NCBI GenBank assembly: GCA_002502095.1
Contig: DAPJ01000005.1
Location: 63,034 to 127,033 of the forward strand
DNA: 64,000 bases
Direction: 5' to 3'
Source: Euryarchaeota archaeon UBA62
GTDB taxonomy: Archaea; Thermoplasmatota; Poseidoniia; Poseidoniales; Thalassarchaeaceae
In this document: one piece after another, positions 59,979 to 64,000 of the stretch
Layout of the letters: every line of letters starts with the position of its first letter
How positions within the stretch are numbered: the stretch's first letter is position 1
The notes under the pieces: model-generated
Told to the model about the DNA's origin: nothing
Database searches by the model: none
The model's input: only the letters and a program-made list of their open reading frames with translations
Program-made: the position numbers and the translations under genes

Positions 59979-60958
59979 CGTGGAGTGCTCCATCTTGAAT
60001 CCGTTGGTGGCCTAGAAATAGACATGTAGCCTATCTCACCATGTATGAAAATAGGCATTAACCATGTTTTATTTACTCCAGAAGCCAACCTGGAAGCTAG
60101 ACAGGCTTCATTCCAGTCACTGGGAATATTCTCAGGATCCGAAACTAGCCAGGGAGCATGAGATTCGCCAACATTACCCTCATAACACCTCCATTTTGTC
60201 CCATATTTAAATCCTGATTTTGGATTTAGTCCTCTGTTCAATAAATCAAGTAGTACTAAGGCACGTGTATCTTCATTCCCCTCCATCAACGATCTAAATG
60301 CGGAATTGGTAATTCCTCCACCGAGTAATCTTTCGGAAACTCTGCTTTCTTCACTGTCCAAATTAGCTATGAAATATCCTCCACTAGATATCTCATACAA
60401 CGAGTCCTTATCAATATCAATCTCAGAGTACTCTCCTAACTCCCCTCTAGGGTCTTCTATTGATATTCGATATGTTACAGCGGAACCTTCCTCATCGACT
60501 ACGATAATTTCTGGAATTAATCCCTTGAGATTAACCCCCTTACACCACGAGTATAATTCTTCAGGGACTATTTCATCATTTGAATTGAATATTTGTAACT
60601 CTGAAACAGGCTCACTTTCCCTTGGATGAAGGTTTGAAGGCCATCTCATAGCCCAACTATTTTTTTCAAAATCATAGTTTGAACTCCACTGATCTATGTT
60701 CAGGACTACTTTATTTCCCGGAATCCTTAGAGCTTCCATAGCGGCATATTGGACGAGAAAATTTGGGTTTTCCTCTAATTCATCTACAATCAAACTCCCT
60801 TTGGGGGGAATTATGTTTCTATGGTTAACACAGAAGAGAAGCTCTACAGTATTCATGTGAAGGCCCCCTCCTTCAGCAGGCTTACCAATTGCAGACTTAT
60901 GCCATAATCTGTCTGCAGACTTTTCTTTAAAATGCCAAAGTCCGTGATTACGCTCCAT
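59975..60958 (-). CDS. endA: tRNA-splicing endonuclease EndA
   Basis: 327 residues, the length of the tandem-domain form. The C-terminal domain has the catalytic triad Tyr252 (GFKYG), His267 (ESHAPWLV) and Lys297 (GVNKTW), with 'RGLNPKSG' before it. The N-terminal half is a diverged copy without the triad. Such enzymes cut bulge-helix-bulge introns. No intron was seen in the two tRNAs here. Confidence 0.9.
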   Translation of the reverse strand: MERNHGLWHFKEKSADRLWHKSAIGKPAEGGGLHMNTVELLFCVNHRNIIPPKGSLIVDELEENPNFLVQYAAMEALRIPGNKVVLNIDQWSSNYDFEKNSWAMRWPSNLHPRESEPVSELQIFNSNDEIVPEELYSWCKGVNLKGLIPEIIVVDEEGSAVTYRISIEDPRGELGEYSEIDIDKDSLYEISSGGYFIANLDSEESRVSERLLGGGITNSAFRSLMEGNEDTRALVLLDLLNRGLNPKSGFKYGTKWRCYEGNVGESHAPWLVSDPENIPSDWNEACLASRLASGVNKTWLMPIFIHGEIGYMSISRPPTDSRWSTPR

Positions 60959-60999
60959 GCTCTTCCTAAAGGGTGCTCAATTTCATTCCCTCGGTCCAG

Positions 61000-61010
61000 A
61001 AATATCATTT
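61000..61010 (+). promoter_or_regulatory. TATA box for the PfkB-like kinase gene
   Basis: AAATATCATTT is centred about 29 bases before ATG 61033, the spacing expected for a leaderless archaeal transcript, and supports that start over the longer reading from 60973. Confidence 0.4.
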
Positions 61011-61032
61011 CCTACCTCTCTCTCCAAGTACC

Positions 61033-62079
61033 ATGTCAGTGTACAATGAAGCCGAATCACTACAAACTCTGATCACTCTTTTAGGGGAAGTTGAAGGAAC
61101 TAGGGTTACATTGATTGGTGACGTTATGCTAGATAGATACCATCACGGATATGCTAATAATCTCAATTCTACTGCTCCTGTGCCTGCTCTTAGGGTCTTA
61201 TACTCCGAGGAATCACCAGGAGCAGCTGCTCACATTGCAAGAGGACTTAGCTCATTGGGACTGTCCGTCGATCTGCATAGCTCCGTTGGAGATGATAATG
61301 AAGGAAAAAGCATAATCAGAACTCTCAGTGAAGATGGAATAGATACTTCTGGAATAATTGAAGTTGAGGGAAGAAATACATTAACAAAAATTAGATTCTA
61401 TGGCAGTAGGGAGAATCTACTAGACCAAGAACAGATATTACTTCAGGCCGACCGAGGACCTCTTGATGAGCTAGATCCCAGTATCAGCGAGTTCCTAACC
61501 AAGGCATCCCTGGAATCATTATCAGAAAGCCAAGCTTTGGTGATTTCTGATTATAACAAGGGCGTCATTACAGAGAGGGGCTCAGAAGCATTAATCTCGG
61601 CTGCCAAGAATCTAGGAATTCCCAGTATTGTAGATCCAAAGCTGACCGGTTTATCTAGAAGCAGAGGTGCCGATATAGTTATTTTCGGCATCAGAGGTCT
61701 CGAGCTTCAAAATAAGAGGCTAATGACCCCTTCTTTGGATGAAGCTGCCAGCCAACTTATCGATACCTACGATTGGGGGGCATTGCTGGTTCTAGGAGGA
61801 GTCAATGGCGTAACACTCCATTCTGATAATGGAAGTAGAGTATTCTTTCCCTGCAGAGCAGACGCACCCAAACAACAAATCGGTCTTAACGATGCCGCCG
61901 CTACTGCTCTAGCTGCTGCCTTAGGAAATGGTTTGGATGTCGTAGATGCAGCAGCTCTTTCAGCCGCTGCTTGTGAATGTATATTGTCCGCTGAAGCCAG
62001 TCAGGAATTTGTTGATAGCTCCACGTTACAGCTTTGGCTGGAAGAGCTTTCCTGGAAGTTAAGAATTTCAGATCGATAA
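61033..62079 (+). CDS. PfkB-family carbohydrate kinase, RfaE/HldE N-domain-like
   Basis: 348 residues. 'TLIGDVMLDRYHHG', 'PGAAAHIARGLSSLG', 'VSDYNKGV'-like ('ISDYNKGVIT'), 'SIVDPKLTG', and a C-terminal anion-hole/catalytic motif reading IGLNDAAA where most members have the GAGD form; the aspartate is kept. The closest pattern is heptose-7-phosphate kinase (RfaE). The substrate may be a sugar phosphate for glycan precursors. The cytidylyltransferase domain of bacterial HldE is absent. Confidence 0.85.
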   Translation: MSVYNEAESLQTLITLLGEVEGTRVTLIGDVMLDRYHHGYANNLNSTAPVPALRVLYSEESPGAAAHIARGLSSLGLSVDLHSSVGDDNEGKSIIRTLSEDGIDTSGIIEVEGRNTLTKIRFYGSRENLLDQEQILLQADRGPLDELDPSISEFLTKASLESLSESQALVISDYNKGVITERGSEALISAAKNLGIPSIVDPKLTGLSRSRGADIVIFGIRGLELQNKRLMTPSLDEAASQLIDTYDWGALLVLGGVNGVTLHSDNGSRVFFPCRADAPKQQIGLNDAAATALAAALGNGLDVVDAAALSAAACECILSAEASQEFVDSSTLQLWLEELSWKLRISDR

Positions 62080-62124
62080 TCAATTTTGCAAGAAGTTCAA
62101 ATCACTTCCCTATTAGCGAAAGTC

Positions 62125-63660
62125 ATGAGTAGCAAGCACGCAATGCTGTTCTCACTGCTTATCGTGCTCTCTTTTCATTCTACAGATCAGTTGATTGATG
62201 ATGATAATTACCAATTTTACTCAGATACCATGGATTTCTCAGATCCGCCACTGTTAGGCTTCGATCTAGATTTAGGTATGACTTTATCGGGTAATGAAAC
62301 AATTTCTGGTTTCACCGTTTCTTCAACATTGCCCGATTCTACGGAGTGGCAGATCATTAGACTTTCCAACGACGGCATTACGACGAATGTAACGAATCTA
62401 ATTTCCTTGGAATTATCTCCATCTACGTCAAATCAAGACGATGGGCTATCAAGATGGTTATGGGAATTCACCATCGACTCATCTTCTATTACTAATTGTA
62501 CTTGTTTTATCTCTGTGACAACCATGGCTAATCATCTCTCATCATCAATCTCCAGTGTATTCTTTACCGGAGTTACTAATGTGCCTGCACTAGTTTTAGA
62601 TGATTGGGCAATCCTAAGTGAAGGATATCTTACTTTCAGTGAGCAAATAGATATTACAGGCCGGGCATTCGCTCAAAATAATCTTCCAGTTGATGTTTTA
62701 ACAATGGTAATTAGATCTGATAGCTCTGCAAACGCATGCTCAGAGAATCCTGAAATATCATCCTTCGACGACATTCCAGGAGATATGGCGCAATCTATTA
62801 GCAATTTTTCATCTTATGGCGAATTTTCTGAGTCTGTAGATTCATCAATGCTTGGAGATGGTTGGTTCTCATTATGGCTATTCACATCTCCACATCAGAG
62901 CTCTTCAATAATACAATCGCTATGCTTTGTTTCAAAGATTGATAATTCTGATCCAGTAGCAATTATTGAAGGGGTTGTCTCCTCTATGGAAGGAGATGGA
63001 GATCTAATTTTTGATGCTGGATCATCATATGATCAATATTGGGGAAAGGAAGGTTTGAATTATGTCTGGACCCTAGTAAGTTTGGAAACATCTGGAAGCG
63101 TTCTAATAGAGATTAAAGAAGGTGGCGAATTTAGCTATTTCACAGTTCAGGATGACATTTCAGGTAATTTTGAACTATCACTTCTAGTCTCCGATATTCA
63201 AGGAAATACAGACTACACAAGTATATCTTTTTCAGTAGAAAATCTACCTCCAGTGGCTAAATTAGTTATTTCTGACCAGTCTCTGACTGACGGAGATAAT
63301 TTCAAACTCCCAGACTTGAATGAATGGACACTAGATGCATCTGATTCCATAGACACAACAAATGATCTGGATGGCCTCAGATGCGTTTGGAAGATTAATT
63401 TCAGGACTATTTACGAAGGCTGTGAAAGAACACTAGTATGGCCAGAAGGCGACACTAACGATACCCTTCTGCTGACTCTTGAAGTCATTGATGACGATGA
63501 TGACTTTTCTACTATTACAGTAGAATTATCCCGTACCGATCAAGGAAACGATATCCCCATCGCCATAATTGTATTACTGATTTCGATTTTGTTCTTTGTA
63601 TCTTCAATATTCTATTCTAGAAGGACCGATGACATGCAAATACCAAAGTGGAATGACTAG
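62125..63660 (+). CDS. exported PKD/Ig-like protein with C-terminal anchor, unknown function
   Basis: About 511 residues from ATG 62125 (TTG 62086 possible). Signal peptide about 1-20; the body is beta-rich with PKD-like units ('DSDPVAIIEG', 'DGDLIFDAGSSYD', 'LPPVAKLVISD') and paired cysteines (TNCTC; GLRC ... EGC); a membrane helix at about 478-498 and a short tail follow. Such repeats usually form surface or cell-wall proteins. Confidence 0.7.
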   Translation: MSSKHAMLFSLLIVLSFHSTDQLIDDDNYQFYSDTMDFSDPPLLGFDLDLGMTLSGNETISGFTVSSTLPDSTEWQIIRLSNDGITTNVTNLISLELSPSTSNQDDGLSRWLWEFTIDSSSITNCTCFISVTTMANHLSSSISSVFFTGVTNVPALVLDDWAILSEGYLTFSEQIDITGRAFAQNNLPVDVLTMVIRSDSSANACSENPEISSFDDIPGDMAQSISNFSSYGEFSESVDSSMLGDGWFSLWLFTSPHQSSSIIQSLCFVSKIDNSDPVAIIEGVVSSMEGDGDLIFDAGSSYDQYWGKEGLNYVWTLVSLETSGSVLIEIKEGGEFSYFTVQDDISGNFELSLLVSDIQGNTDYTSISFSVENLPPVAKLVISDQSLTDGDNFKLPDLNEWTLDASDSIDTTNDLDGLRCVWKINFRTIYEGCERTLVWPEGDTNDTLLLTLEVIDDDDDFSTITVELSRTDQGNDIPIAIIVLLISILFFVSSIFYSRRTDDMQIPKWND

Positions 63661-63712
63661 AAAGAATACAATTTACCCTCATCACTAAGTAGGAATATAT
63701 CAGGTGGCAATC

Positions 63713-64000
63713 ATGGAAGACGTAGTAAGCAAGTCAGAGTTCTTCCAACGTCAGGATGATCTAATCTCCAAGGTTCTACCCAATTCTCTAGTAATCATAC
63801 CCAATAACTTAGCCTCAGTAAGGTCAAATGATACCAAGTATCCCTACAGAGCAAATTCGTACGTGATATACTTATCCAACTGGATAGAACAAAAATCAGT
63901 ACTATCAATTAGTAATTCTGATGGTGTACGGGAAACAACACTGTACGTTAAGCCAAGAGAAACTCAGAAGGAGATATGGGAGGGTAGGATCATAGGTCCC
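63713..64000 (+). CDS. Xaa-Pro aminopeptidase (PepP-like), N-terminal part, truncated by window edge
   Basis: The first 96 residues are present. The pattern 'FFQRQDDLISKVLPNSLVII', in part, then 'RSNDTKYPYRANSYVIYLSNW' (in part) and 'LYVKPRETQKEIWEGRIIGP' matches the N-terminal, creatinase-like domain of aminopeptidase P, where 'yp.R..sd..YL' and 'eiWeG' are typical. The catalytic domain lies outside the window. A GGTGG site precedes the ATG. Confidence 0.8.
   Translation, partial: MEDVVSKSEFFQRQDDLISKVLPNSLVIIPNNLASVRSNDTKYPYRANSYVIYLSNWIEQKSVLSISNSDGVRETTLYVKPRETQKEIWEGRIIGP

Overview
The window looks like chromosomal DNA of a planktonic euryarchaeon of the Thermoplasmata side, most likely Candidatus Poseidoniia (Marine Group II/III). 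The evidence is archaeal information machinery (RNA polymerase B with split A' and A'', L30e, S3ae, aIF6, aCPSF1/FttA, proteasome beta, archaeal EndA, TrpRS, RNase P Pop5-like protein) together with bacterial-like functions: a PlsC acyltransferase, ThyA/FolA, proton-translocating transhydrogenase, a Rieske/cytochrome b complex, TatC, and several large secreted or membrane-anchored proteins. The lineage call is an inference from gene content. No mobile element, CRISPR array, intein or phage gene was seen.

Layout. 1-1065: 3' part of the 23S rRNA, then 5S rRNA. 1157-6750: aIF6, then genes for propionyl-CoA to succinyl-CoA conversion (carboxyltransferase, a small accessory protein and the biotin carrier on the minus strand; B12-binding mutase subunit and MeaB-type GTPase on the plus strand), a lipid-kinase-like membrane protein and a DNA alkyltransferase. 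7039-13503: ferredoxin-like protein, then a minus-strand operon for a Rieske/cytochrome b complex whose cytochrome b C-terminal half is fused to a full HdrD-like iron-sulfur reductase. 13602-16560: TPR protein, divergent FtsZ-like protein, RNase P protein, and a methyltransferase-biotin ligase fusion. 16743-27171: tRNA-Lys and the RNA polymerase operon rpoH-rpoB-rpoA1-rpoA2-rpl30e plus an unknown gene. 27168-35140: four coiled-coil proteins around a secreted/zinc-ribbon membrane protein, a DtxR-like regulator and an unknown membrane protein. 35143-42837: PdxS, ferredoxin, RNA-binding protein, S3ae with a C-terminal SAP domain, MTA phosphorylase, MazG-like protein, MscS, DoxX-like protein, FolA, ThyA, PlsC. 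42917-52970: secreted protein, saccharopine-dehydrogenase-like protein, TrpRS, ZPR1, SepF, proteasome beta, aCPSF1, tRNA-Pro, Nudix, malate dehydrogenase. 53193-64000: transhydrogenase operon running into a CxCH-domain membrane protein and TatC, an M6 protease, tRNA-splicing endonuclease, a PfkB/RfaE-like kinase, a secreted protein and the start of an Xaa-Pro peptidase.

The genes are densely packed, with many 1-4 base overlaps, GGTGAT-type ribosome binding sites, and GTG/TTG starts. No gene-free stretch exceeds 300 bases. The most unusual points are: base changes in the peptidyl-transferase centre of the 23S rRNA (T for C2452 and T for A2453, with a matching change at 2499); the same helix-hairpin-helix-like N-terminal domain on two different RNA polymerase subunits; the cytochrome b-HdrD fusion; S3ae-SAP; the HemK2-BirA fusion; and a recurring CxCH exported domain beside both respiratory loci.
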